44,938 nt of DNA from DASSSQ01 sp963839285 (GTDB taxonomy: Bacteria; Actinomycetota; Thermoleophilia; Gaiellales; Gaiellaceae), in contig CAWIUN010000004.1 of the NCBI GenBank assembly GCA_963839285.1, positions 1 through 44,938 on the forward strand, written 5' to 3'. The position numbers were made by a program, and so were the translations under genes. Below, in pieces: positions 16,166 through 22,895 of this stretch (the stretch's first letter is position 1; every line of letters starts with the position of its first letter). The notes beneath the pieces are model-generated. The model saw only the letters and a list, made by a program, of their open reading frames with translations. It ran no database searches and was not told where the DNA came from.

Positions 16166-16708
16166 TCACTTGGCGCCATCGATCCGAGCGATGAGCCCGT
16201 TCAGGTGTTCCGCGGCGATCCCCTTGTGAGTCTCGGGCATCAGCGCAACTCCGAGCCGGAGCTGCTCTCGATCGACGAGCTCCGCGCGGATCGCCTCGAG
16301 CGAGAAGTCGAGGTCGTGCGGGCGTCCTGCTGCGAGCTTCGAGAGCACGAGATCGTGTATCTCCATGCACCAGGCGACGACCGTCGAGCCACGCTTGTGG
16401 CCCGGCACTTCGATACGAACGAGGCGATTCTCCCATCCGGCGGGCGCTACGGGCGTCTCCGGGCCGACGCCGTATGCGTAGTACCCATACGTCCTGTCGA
16501 AGAGCGATCCGTCCCCGATCGCGCCGTCGATCTCCCCTGCCCGCTCTGGGGCCGTCTTCGGATAGACGTCGAGTTCGCGAGACATCAGCAGCGCCTCCGG
16601 CGGATCACGGTACTGACCGTGAATCGCCTGGCTTCCGATGACCACGATCTCATCGTTGACGATGTCAGCCGAGGCCCGCACGACGTGCTCGAAGTCCTCG
16701 CGCCTCAC
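16166..16708 (-). CDS. DUF6036-like nucleotidyltransferase (toxin-like)
   Basis: 180-aa protein beginning VRREDFEHVVRASADIVNDE. It has a nucleotidyltransferase-like core: VVIGSQAIHGQYR (GS motif, about residue 23) and MSRELDVYPKTAPE (acidic strand). Further landmarks are DGAIGDGSLFDRTYGYYAYG and MEIHDLVLSKLAAGRPHDLDF, as in AbiEii/DUF6036-type proteins that pair with an upstream regulator. GTG 16708 overlaps the stop of the HTH gene (GTGA), so the two are coupled. Composition is less GC-biased than neighbours, and the pair sits between a tRNA gene and a partial tRNA copy. This fits a transferred two-gene toxin-antitoxin or defence module. Activity is inference. Confidence 0.7.
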   Translation of the reverse strand: MRREDFEHVVRASADIVNDEIVVIGSQAIHGQYRDPPEALLMSRELDVYPKTAPERAGEIDGAIGDGSLFDRTYGYYAYGVGPETPVAPAGWENRLVRIEVPGHKRGSTVVAWCMEIHDLVLSKLAAGRPHDLDFSLEAIRAELVDREQLRLGVALMPETHKGIAAEHLNGLIARIDGAK

Positions 16709-17421
16709 GCGAAGGCTCGCCGCTCGACCGCCTCGACCAGCTCTCGGCGCTCGTGCTCGCTCAGTTCCCCGGTGAACGGGGAGCTCTGCCGAAGCTCTCG
16801 CGCGTGCGGAGTATCGGCTGAGATCGTCCTTGCGATCCGCGGTAGCGGCTGCGCAAGCACGTCCTCCCACTCGCTCGCCCAGCGGGAGTTGATGCGGCCA
16901 CTCGCGCTCCAGCTCGCCAGGCGCCGCCGCGCTCGACCGACGGTCTGCTCGTCCAGTCGTTCGGCGACGAGCCGATGGTAGGCGAGGGCGTGGAGTTCGG
17001 GCACGCGATGAGTCCGGCGGCGCCGTCGCGGCAACAGCCGTTCAAGGTCGACGCTCTCTGCGGCCTTGCGGCGGCGCTCGCGCACCACGGCGGCCAGCGG
17101 GCGGCTGGCTTCTGCAACGTCGAGGCGCTCAGCTTCCTCGAGAAGATCGAGAAGCTCAGGAAGCGGTATTTCGCGGCGCCCCTCGGGGGTCAGCACGGAC
17201 GCAACGTCACGTCGGTCAAGCCAGCGCTTGAGCGCCGTCTGACTCACTCCGAGAAGCCGTGCCGCTGTCGCCGGCCGGACAGTGGAGCCGAGAGTGCGTT
17301 CGATGAATTCGCGCGCCTCGACCAGAGCCGCGCGGACATCGGGATCAGCGCTCTCCTCCAGCCGGCGGAGCCGCAGTACGTGGTGGATCCCCTCAGTGAG
17401 GTCGTCCCGCTCGGACATCAT
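16705..17421 (-). CDS. HTH regulator/antitoxin-like partner of the nucleotidyltransferase
   Basis: 238 aa. A helix-turn-helix of MerR/excisionase type is visible at about residues 48-80 (VRPATAARLLGVSQTALKRW, then TPEGRREIPLPELLDLL). The middle is Arg-rich (LLPRRRRRTHRVPELHALAY). The C-terminal part has a helical region ending SEHERRELVEAVERRAF. Start ATG 17421 (or ATG 17418) has a TAGAGT box 8 nt upstream. The upstream 100 bp are strikingly AT-rich and contain TTAGTT/AACTAA words that could be its operator. Its stop overlaps the next gene. Likely DNA-binding autoregulator of the pair; exact family not recognised. Confidence 0.65.
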   Translation of the reverse strand: MMSERDDLTEGIHHVLRLRRLEESADPDVRAALVEAREFIERTLGSTVRPATAARLLGVSQTALKRWLDRRDVASVLTPEGRREIPLPELLDLLEEAERLDVAEASRPLAAVVRERRRKAAESVDLERLLPRRRRRTHRVPELHALAYHRLVAERLDEQTVGRARRRLASWSASGRINSRWASEWEDVLAQPLPRIARTISADTPHARELRQSSPFTGELSEHERRELVEAVERRAFA

Positions 17422-17429
17422 CGAACGCT

Positions 17430-17435
17430 ACTCTA
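17430..17435 (-). promoter_or_regulatory. -10 box (TAGAGT) of the island operon
   Basis: TAGAGT ends 8 nt before ATG 17421. The flanking 17436-17515 is AT-rich in contrast to the genome and has inverted TTAGTT/AACTAA words. Confidence 0.5.
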
Positions 17436-17520
17436 GCACGTTAGTTCAATAAGCAAGGACAAAAACTGAACCAGAGAACTTCACTAATCAGAGTTAAAAA
17501 TCCAACTAAACTAGTGTCTG

Positions 17521-17561
17521 CCGCTGCTCCAGCCACTGGCTACGGGGGTGGAAATCCAGCT
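17521..17561 (-). repeat. Partial copy of tRNA-Arg 5' half (att-like)
   Basis: Matches 15961-16002, the tRNA 5' half and its flank, in the same orientation with a handful of mismatches and one missing dinucleotide. CCGCTGCTC, CCACTG, GCTACGGGGG and GGAAA are all shared. Together with the intact tRNA it brackets about 1.5 kb. Confidence 0.75.
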
Positions 17562-17767
17562 TCGAGCGAAAGCCCCTTGAGCTCGCCACGAGGTGCGCGG
17601 CCGCGGTTCGAGAAGCTGGCGGCTCCTCCCCGAGCGTCCGCTCGTGCAGCGTGAGCGCCCGTCCGAACCGAGCGAGAAGCGCCCGCCCGTGCGGCCGCTC
17701 GCAGGCACGAGAGCAAGCCTGGAAGGAGCAGCGACGTGTCGACGACGATTGACGCTCCGACTCGCAA
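17545..17767 (-). pseudogene. PIN-domain (VapC-like) toxin remnant
   Basis: ATG 17767 encodes MRVGASIVVDTSLLLPGLLS, the typical first strand of PIN ribonucleases with its conserved Asp. A frameshift near 17705 leads to ERPHGRALLARFGRALTLHE, matching the helix and strand that normally follow. The gene then runs into the partial tRNA copy and lacks the rest of the domain. Short and broken, so the identification is tentative. Confidence 0.4.
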
Positions 17768-17800
17768 CGCAGTCGAAACCAGGCGGTGCAGGGGCAGGGC

Positions 17801-17837
17801 TTGACAGATCGATGGCCGTCGATATATTGACGGCCAT
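17801..17837 (+). promoter_or_regulatory. ars promoter with palindromic ArsR operator
   Basis: Consensus-like -35 TTGACA (17801-17806), 16-bp spacer, -10 TATATT (17823-17828), then 7 nt to ATG 17836: a leaderless promoter. A perfect 9-bp inverted repeat, ATGGCCGTC (17812-17820) and GACGGCCAT (17829-17837), flanks the -10 box and includes the first bases of the start codon. Repressor binding would cover the -10 box and transcription start. Confidence 0.8.
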
Positions 17838-18183
17838 GAATACGACCGTGACGGACCCGATCGCCTGCTGCGCGCCCGTGACCGCGGCCACGCTCTCGGA
17901 CGCCGAGGCCGACGCGACCGCGGCGCTCTTCCGGGCGCTCGGCGACCCCGCCCGCGTCAAGATCGCCAACCGCCTCGCGAACGCCGACGGCGCCGTCTGC
18001 GCGTGCGAGCTCGAGCCGCTGCTCGGGCTCGCGCAGCCGACCGTCAGCCATCACCTGAAGAAGCTGACCGAGGCGGGGCTGATCGAGCGCGAGCAGCGCG
18101 GCCGCTGGGCGTACTTCTCGCTCAGGCGGGACGCCGTCGAGAAGCTCGCCGCGGTCGCCGACCTGAAGGGAGCGTGCTGCTGA
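17836..18183 (+). CDS. arsR: ArsR/SmtB-family arsenic-responsive repressor
   Basis: 115-aa winged-helix repressor that releases DNA on binding As(III). The core reads LFRALGDPARVKIANRLANA, then AVCACELEPLLGLAQPTVSH (the cysteine pair CAC at the start of the metal-site helix), HHLKKLTEAGLIEREQRGRW and YFSL. Extra vicinal cysteines occur near the N-terminus (IACCAP) and at the C-terminus (GACC-stop) and may add to the arsenite site. Start ATG 17836 lies inside its own operator. The stop overlaps arsM (TGATG), beginning a chain of overlaps down the operon. Confidence 0.92.
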   Translation: MNTTVTDPIACCAPVTAATLSDAEADATAALFRALGDPARVKIANRLANADGAVCACELEPLLGLAQPTVSHHLKKLTEAGLIEREQRGRWAYFSLRRDAVEKLAAVADLKGACC

Positions 18184-19004
18184 TGTCCACGACTGCAGAC
18201 GAGCTGCGCGAGGAGGTGCGCCGGCGGTACGCCGAGTCGGCGCGCGCGGTCGACGAGAGCCCGGGCGGGTGCGGCAGCGGCGCCTGCTGCTCGGAGGAGC
18301 AGGCCGCCGCCGAGGCGAGATTCGGCGAGCTGCTCTACGACGCCGAGCAGCGCGGCGAGCTGCCCGACGCCGCCGTGCTGGCGTCGCTCGGCTGCGGCAA
18401 CCCGGTCGCGGTCGCCGAGCTGCGCGAGGGCGAGACCGTGCTCGACCTCGGCTCCGGCGGCGGCATCGACGTGCTGCTCTCGGCCGGGCGCGTCGGCCCG
18501 GACGGCACCGTCTACGGGCTCGACATGACCGACGAGATGCTCGCGCTCGCCCGCCGGAACGCGCGTGAGGCGGGCGCCCGCAACGTCCACTTCCTCAAGG
18601 GCGAGATCGAGCGGATCCCGCTGCCGGCGGCCTCCGTCGACGTCGTGATCTCGAACTGCGTGATCAACCTCTCCGTCGACAAGCCCGCGGTGCTGGCCGA
18701 GATCGCGCGCGTGACGCGGCCCGGCGGGAGGATCGGGATCAGCGACGTCGTCGCCGAGGATCGCCTGACGGCGGCGGATCGCGCAGCTCGCGGCTCCTAC
18801 GTCGGCTGCATCGCGGGCGCGCTCTCGAAGAGCGAGTACGAGGCAGGGCTCGACGCAGCGGGCTTCGAGCAGGTCTCGGTCGAGTTCACGCACGAGGTCG
18901 CAGACGGCATGCACGGCGCGATCGTCCGGGCGGTGAAGACGAGCGACCCGGCGGGGAAGGGCCTGCCGGTGATCCAGCCCGCGGCGAAGGCCGGCTGCTG
19001 CTGA
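18183..19004 (+). CDS. arsM: Arsenite S-adenosylmethionine methyltransferase
   Basis: 273 aa. Methylates As(III) to mono-, di- and trimethyl forms using SAM. The N-terminus carries GGCGSGACCSEE with clustered cysteines. The SAM-binding motif is ETVLDLGSGGGIDVLLSAGR, followed by VYGLDMTDEMLALARRNA. Catalytic cysteines lie in VVISNCVINLSVDKP and SYVGCIAGALSKSEYEAGL, as in ArsM. The tail ends AKAGCC. Start and stop overlap neighbours by one to four bases. Methylation here may detoxify or may make trivalent methyl species; the adjacent acetyltransferase and efflux pump fit an arsenic-defence operon. Confidence 0.93.
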   Translation: MSTTADELREEVRRRYAESARAVDESPGGCGSGACCSEEQAAAEARFGELLYDAEQRGELPDAAVLASLGCGNPVAVAELREGETVLDLGSGGGIDVLLSAGRVGPDGTVYGLDMTDEMLALARRNAREAGARNVHFLKGEIERIPLPAASVDVVISNCVINLSVDKPAVLAEIARVTRPGGRIGISDVVAEDRLTAADRAARGSYVGCIAGALSKSEYEAGLDAAGFEQVSVEFTHEVADGMHGAIVRAVKTSDPAGKGLPVIQPAAKAGCC

Positions 19005-19510
19005 TGGCGGTCGGCGCGGGCCGCGTCTCGATCGCCGGCCTCCGGCCGGAGCACTGGCCCGAGGCCGCCCGCATCTACGCCGACGGGATCGCGACCGGCG
19101 ACGCCACCTTCGAGACCGAGGTGCCCGCCTGGGAGCGCTGGGACGCGGCCCACCTCGACGAGCACCGCTTCGTCGCGCTCCGCGACGGCGAGGTCGTCGG
19201 CTGGGTCGCCGTCGGGCCCGTCTCCGACCGCCGCGTCTACGGCGGCGTCGTCGAGAACAGCGTCTACGTGGACGAGCGCGCGCGCGGCGACGGCGTCGGC
19301 CTCGCCCTGCTCGAGCGGCTCGTCGCCTCGACCGAGGCCGCGGGCATCTGGACGATCCAGACCGGGATCTTCCCCGAGAACGAGGCGAGCCTGCGGCTGC
19401 ACGCCCGCGCCGGCTTCGAGGTCGTCGGCCGCCGCAGACGGCTCGGGAAGCTGCACGGCGTCTGGCGCGACGTCCTCCTGCTCGAGCGCCGCAGCGAGGT
19501 CGTCGGGTGA
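19004..19510 (+). CDS. arsN1: GNAT acetyltransferase, ArsN/phosphinothricin acetyltransferase type
   Basis: 168 aa. GNAT fold with GLRPEHWPEAARIYADGIAT at the N-terminus, TFETEVPAWERWDAAH, the beta-strand VGWVAVGPVSDRRVYGGVVE, the acetyl-CoA loop VDERARGDGVGLALLERLV, and FPENEASLRLHARAGFEVVG. This is the PAT/ArsN arrangement. ArsN1 enzymes are known to N-acetylate the arsenic antibiotic arsinothricin, and position inside an ars operon supports that reading. Phosphinothricin or methionine-sulfoximine acetylation is the alternative. ATG shares its A with the arsM stop. The symbol is assigned by context and similarity. Confidence 0.8.
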   Translation: MAVGAGRVSIAGLRPEHWPEAARIYADGIATGDATFETEVPAWERWDAAHLDEHRFVALRDGEVVGWVAVGPVSDRRVYGGVVENSVYVDERARGDGVGLALLERLVASTEAAGIWTIQTGIFPENEASLRLHARAGFEVVGRRRRLGKLHGVWRDVLLLERRSEVVG

Positions 19511-19911
19511 ACGTCCTCTTCGTCTGCGTCGCGAACAGCGGCCGCTCCGTCCTCGCCGAGCGCCTCTTCGCCGCGGCCGCCGCCGGCCGCCACCAGGCCC
19601 GCTCGGCCGGCAGCGCCCCGGGCGAGCACGCCCACCCGCAGGTGCTCGAGGCGCTCGCCGAGCTCGGCATCGACGCCTCCGACCACGTCCCGCGCCTGCT
19701 CGACGACGAGGCGGTCGCCTGGGCGGACGTCGTCGTCGCGACCTGCGACGACGCCTGCCCCGTCGTCCCCGGCACGCGCTACGTGAGCTGGCAGCTGCCG
19801 GACCCGAAACACGAGCCGCTCGAGCGCGTGCGCGAGCTCCGCGACGAGATCGCCGCCCGCGTCGAGGCCCTGCTCGCCGAGCTCGAGGAGGATGCCGATG
19901 TCCGTGCCTGA
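19507..19911 (+). CDS. arsC: Arsenate reductase, low-molecular-weight phosphatase type
   Basis: 134 aa. Reduces As(V) to As(III) for efflux, with electrons from thioredoxin or mycothiol. The P-loop is near the N-terminus: LFVCVANSGRSVLAERLF (CX5R). Further landmarks are ARSAGSAPGEHAHPQVLEAL, GIDASDHVPRLLDDEAV, and ATCDDACPVVPGTRYVSWQL with Cys pair CDDAC, then LPDPKHEP. Two cysteines after the P-loop match the thioredoxin-coupled family. GTG overlaps the previous stop (GTGA), and the 3' end overlaps the start of the efflux gene by 14 bp. Confidence 0.92.
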   Translation: MNVLFVCVANSGRSVLAERLFAAAAAGRHQARSAGSAPGEHAHPQVLEALAELGIDASDHVPRLLDDEAVAWADVVVATCDDACPVVPGTRYVSWQLPDPKHEPLERVRELRDEIAARVEALLAELEEDADVRA

Positions 19912-21280
19912 GGCCGCGGTCCTGCGCCGGCTCTCGGCGCTCGACCGCTTGCTGCCGCTCTGGATCGGCCTCGCGATGGGCGTCGGGCTCGGGCTCGGCA
20001 CGCTCGTCCCGAGCCTGAACGACGGCCTCGACAGGCTCCGCGTCGGCACCGTCAGCCTGCCGATCGCCGCCGGCCTGCTGCTGATGATGTACCCCGTCCT
20101 GACCAAGGTCCGCTACGAGGAGCTCGGCAGGATCAGCCACGACGGCGTCTCGAACCGCCGGTTCTTCGGCGTCTCGCTCGTCCTCTCCTGGCTCGTCGGC
20201 CCGGCGCTGATGTTCGCGCTCGCCTGGCTGCTCCTGCCCGACCAGCCCGCCTACCGCACCGGCGTGATCGTCGTCGGGCTCGCCCGCTGCATCGCGATGG
20301 TGCTGATCTGGAACGACATCGCCCGCGGCGACCGCGACCGCGCGGCCGTGCTCGTCGTCTTCAACGCGCTCTTCCAGGTCGTCGCCTACTCGCTGCTCGG
20401 CTGGTTCTACCTGACCGTCCTCCCGGGCTGGCTCGGCCTCGACACGCAGGGCTTCGAGGTCGGGATCTGGGAGGTCGCGCGCACCGTGCTGATCTTCCTC
20501 GGGATTCCGCTGACCGCCGGCTACCTGACCCGCCGGATCGGCCTGCGCCGCCGGGGCCGCGACTGGTTCGAGACGCGGTTCGTGCCCCGGATCGCGCCGA
20601 TCACGCTCTACGGCCTCCTCTTCACGATCGTGCTGCTCTTCGCGATCCAGGGCGACTCGATCACGGCCCGGCCGCAGGACGTCGCCCGGATCGCGCTGCC
20701 GCTGCTCGCCTACTTCGCGCTGATGTGGACGGCCGGCTTCGCGGCGGGGCGGCTGCTCGACTTCCCCTATCCGCAGACCGCGAGCCTCTCGTTCACCGTC
20801 GCCTCGAACGACTTCGAGCTCGCGATCGCGGTCGCGGTCGGCGTCTTCGGCGCCGAGTCGGGCCAGGCGCTCGCCGGCGTCGTCGGCCCGCTGATCGAGG
20901 TGCCCGTCCTGGTCGCGCTCGTCTACGTCGCCCTCTGGGCGCGGCGCTTCTTCGTCGACCAGCGGGAGCGCAACGGGTGTCGACCGACCACGTATCGACC
21001 GAGCTTCCCGCTCGTCCGGGGGATGGTCCGGCTCCCCGTTTCGGACGATGAGGACACCGGTACCCCTCGGATGCGACTTGCGGCCCCCACCCACGAACCC
21101 GACGCGCTCGTCGCCTTCCTGCGCGAGCGGCGCTGCATCGCCTACACGGCCGAGGACGGCGCCGTCGAGGTGATCCCGCCGCCCGAGGTCGACCCGGCCG
21201 ACGACTGGTTCGTGATCGACCTCGTGCGCAGCTGGCGCGCGCAGCGCGGCTCGCCGCCTCCGCGTAGCCCGATCGTCTAG
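19898..21280 (+). CDS. acr3: ACR3-family arsenite efflux permease with C-terminal extension
   Basis: 460-aa, ten-helix arsenite exporter. Signature: RTGVIVVGLARCIAMVLIWN with the essential cysteine, then FNALFQVVAYSLLGWFYL, VLIFLGIPLTAGYLTR, RIAPITLYGLLFTIVLLF and SFTVASNDFELAIAVAVGVF. The second ATG (19898) is chosen because GAGGAGG at 19885-19891 is 6 nt upstream; ATG 19892 would touch it. ACR3 normally ends near VYVALWARRFF (about residue 355). Here about 100 soluble residues follow, including MRLAAPTHEPDALVAFLRER and DDWFVIDLVRSW. This may be a fused small protein. The TAG stop doubles as the -10 box of the next gene. Confidence 0.93.
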   Translation: MSVPEAAVLRRLSALDRLLPLWIGLAMGVGLGLGTLVPSLNDGLDRLRVGTVSLPIAAGLLLMMYPVLTKVRYEELGRISHDGVSNRRFFGVSLVLSWLVGPALMFALAWLLLPDQPAYRTGVIVVGLARCIAMVLIWNDIARGDRDRAAVLVVFNALFQVVAYSLLGWFYLTVLPGWLGLDTQGFEVGIWEVARTVLIFLGIPLTAGYLTRRIGLRRRGRDWFETRFVPRIAPITLYGLLFTIVLLFAIQGDSITARPQDVARIALPLLAYFALMWTAGFAAGRLLDFPYPQTASLSFTVASNDFELAIAVAVGVFGAESGQALAGVVGPLIEVPVLVALVYVALWARRFFVDQRERNGCRPTTYRPSFPLVRGMVRLPVSDDEDTGTPRMRLAAPTHEPDALVAFLRERRCIAYTAEDGAVEVIPPPEVDPADDWFVIDLVRSWRAQRGSPPPRSPIV

Positions 21281-21283
21281 CCT
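21278..21283 (+). promoter_or_regulatory. Leaderless -10 box (TAGCCT) made from a stop codon
   Basis: Begins with the TAG stop of acr3 and ends 6 nt before ATG 21290. Confidence 0.5.
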
Positions 21284-21289
21284 GCCTGC

Positions 21290-21730
21290 ATGAGCGTGCG
21301 GGTCGAGGGCGAGCGCGTGGTCGAGGCGACGCGCGACGAGGTGTTCGCCGCCCTGACCGACCCGTCCGTCGTCGTCCAGACCGTGCCGCTCGTCGAGAGC
21401 TACGAGGCCCACGACGCCGACCACTGGGACGTCGTCGTCAAGCCGCCGCTGCCGCTCTCGAAGCCGCTGAAGCTCTCGTTCGAGGTGGTCGAGAAGCGGC
21501 CGCCCGAGTTCGCCCGCCTGCACTCGAAGGGGGGCGGGCCGATGGGCGGCGCCACGGTCGAGTCGAGCTTCCGGCTGACCGAGGCCCCGGGCGGGACGCT
21601 CGTCCGCTTCGTCGCCGAGCTGAGCTTCCACGGCATGCTCGCGCCGGCCGAGAGGCTGCTCGAGCCCGTCGCGCAGCGCCAGGCCGAGAAGACGCTCGAC
21701 GCGATCGAGCAGCGCGTCGAGTCGCGGTAG
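21290..21730 (+). CDS. SRPBCC/START-fold protein (CoxG-like)
   Basis: 146 aa. Begins VRVEGERVVEATRDEVFAAL and continues DPSVVVQTVPLVESYEA, LKLSFEVVEKRPPEFARL, GATVESSFRLTEAPGGTLVR and the C-terminal helix LEPVAQRQAEKTLDAIEQ, the layout of carbon monoxide dehydrogenase subunit G-like SRPBCC proteins with a hydrophobic pocket. There is no CO dehydrogenase nearby, so ligand binding of unknown type is all that can be said. A TAGCCT box 6 nt upstream makes it leaderless. Confidence 0.8.
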   Translation: MSVRVEGERVVEATRDEVFAALTDPSVVVQTVPLVESYEAHDADHWDVVVKPPLPLSKPLKLSFEVVEKRPPEFARLHSKGGGPMGGATVESSFRLTEAPGGTLVRFVAELSFHGMLAPAERLLEPVAQRQAEKTLDAIEQRVESR

Positions 21731-21757
21731 CGCGCCGGGCTCTCCGCCGCCGGGTCT

Positions 21758-22105
21758 CTACAGCGTCGCGCGCCGCTCGTCCGCGCAGGCCTGCGCCCAG
21801 CGGCCGGCGGTCTCGACGAGCTGCGCCGTCAGCGCGTCGGCGACGCCCGGATCCTCGGCCAGGCCGCCGCGGGCGACCTCGACCTTCACCTGGTGCACCG
21901 TCGCCTCGTGGTCGCGGCCGACCTCGTAGTGCTGCTCCGAGACGATCGAGACGTCCTCGACGAGCGTCAGCAGCGCCCGGGCCAGCTCCTCGATCTCGGC
22001 CGGGGTCGCCTCGCGGCCGGCGACGATCCCGAAGTTGACCCGGATCTCGAGTGCGGGCGGGTCGCCGACCTCGGCGGCGAACGCGATCGGGGGTTCGACG
22101 TTCAT
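21758..22105 (-). CDS. Conserved hypothetical protein
   Basis: 115 aa, no family recognised. Reads MNVEPPIAFAAEVGDPPALE, then EIRVNFGIVAGREATPAEIE and EELARALLTLVEDVSIVSEQ, with an acidic C-terminal helix around ADALTAQLVETAGRWAQACA. No signal peptide or membrane helix. Codon use matches neighbours and it sits cleanly between a convergent SRPBCC gene and the ABC exporter, so it is likely real. A small cytosolic alpha/beta protein is the most that can be inferred. Confidence 0.6.
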   Translation of the reverse strand: MNVEPPIAFAAEVGDPPALEIRVNFGIVAGREATPAEIEELARALLTLVEDVSIVSEQHYEVGRDHEATVHQVKVEVARGGLAEDPGVADALTAQLVETAGRWAQACADERRATL

Positions 22106-22142
22106 CCCCGAGAGGTTTCCGCTCCCGGCCGACCCTAACCGC

Positions 22143-22895
22143 TCAGGACTCGCGCGGCTGCCAGCGGAAGCCGCGCACCGCGGCGACCACGCCGACGATG
22201 CCCCAGGCCGCGACCGCGCCGACCGAGCCGGGCTGCGACCAGATCGTCTGGTCGTCGAGCATGATCCCGCGCGCCAGCTTCGTGAAGTAGGTGAGCGGCA
22301 GCACGTCGGCGATCCCCTGCAGGAAGCCCGGGTAGCTGTGCGGCGAGAAGAAGGTGCCCGAGATGATCGCCATCGGCAGGTAGACCATGTTGATCACCGC
22401 CGAGGAGCCCTCGGCCGAGCGGACGACGGCGGTGATCGCGAGCCCGAGCGCCGCGAAGGTGGCGGCCCCGAGCAGGAGCGCCAGGATCAGCGAGAGCGGC
22501 AGCTGCGGGAAGCCGACGCCGAAGAGGACGCGGCCGAGCACGACGATCACGAGCGTCTGCAGCGAGAAGACGACCAGGGTCGAGCCGAGCACGGCGGCGA
22601 TGTAGGCGCCGGGGGGCAGCGGCGTCGCGCGGACGCGCTTGAGGATCCCGCTCTCGCGGCGGATCACGAGCGTGATCGCGAGGCCGGCGAAGGCGGTCGC
22701 GGCGACGCCGTAGCCGATCATCCCGGCCTCCAGGTAGGCGGCGCCCTGGTAGCGGTTCTCGATCCTGTCGCTGCCGTAGATGGCGCCGAACATCAGGAAG
22801 AAGACGATCGGCAGCAGGAAGGTGAAGATCGCGGCCTCGCGGTTGCGCCAGAAGATCCGCTGCTCGGCCCGGAGCTCGTGCAGGAAGAGCCTCAC
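22143..22895 (-). CDS. ABC-2 type exporter permease
   Basis: 250-aa membrane subunit of a two-gene exporter. Six hydrophobic segments start with FTFLLPIVFFLMFGAIYG, then YGVAATAFAGLAITLVI, GSTLVVFSLQTLVIVVLGRV, LILALLLGAATFAALGLAIT, VYLPMAIISGTFFS and GAVAAWGIVGVVAA. Short cytosolic loops include RRESGILKRVRATPLPPGAY, a standard ABC-2 coupling region. The motif SGTFFSPHSYPGFLQGIADV is typical. GTG 22895 overlaps the ATPase stop (GTGA). Substrate unknown (drug or lipid by family). Confidence 0.88.
   Translation of the reverse strand: MRLFLHELRAEQRIFWRNREAAIFTFLLPIVFFLMFGAIYGSDRIENRYQGAAYLEAGMIGYGVAATAFAGLAITLVIRRESGILKRVRATPLPPGAYIAAVLGSTLVVFSLQTLVIVVLGRVLFGVGFPQLPLSLILALLLGAATFAALGLAITAVVRSAEGSSAVINMVYLPMAIISGTFFSPHSYPGFLQGIADVLPLTYFTKLARGIMLDDQTIWSQPGSVGAVAAWGIVGVVAAVRGFRWQPRES

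Noticed and set aside
15652..16179. Minus-strand frame of 175 aa across the tRNA gene
   Set aside because: Contains the APVAQWIEQRF-type peptide that arises from translating tRNA sequence; not a gene.
18051..21631. Long minus-strand frames under the ars operon
   Set aside because: Antisense shadows; the ars genes on the plus strand are unambiguous.
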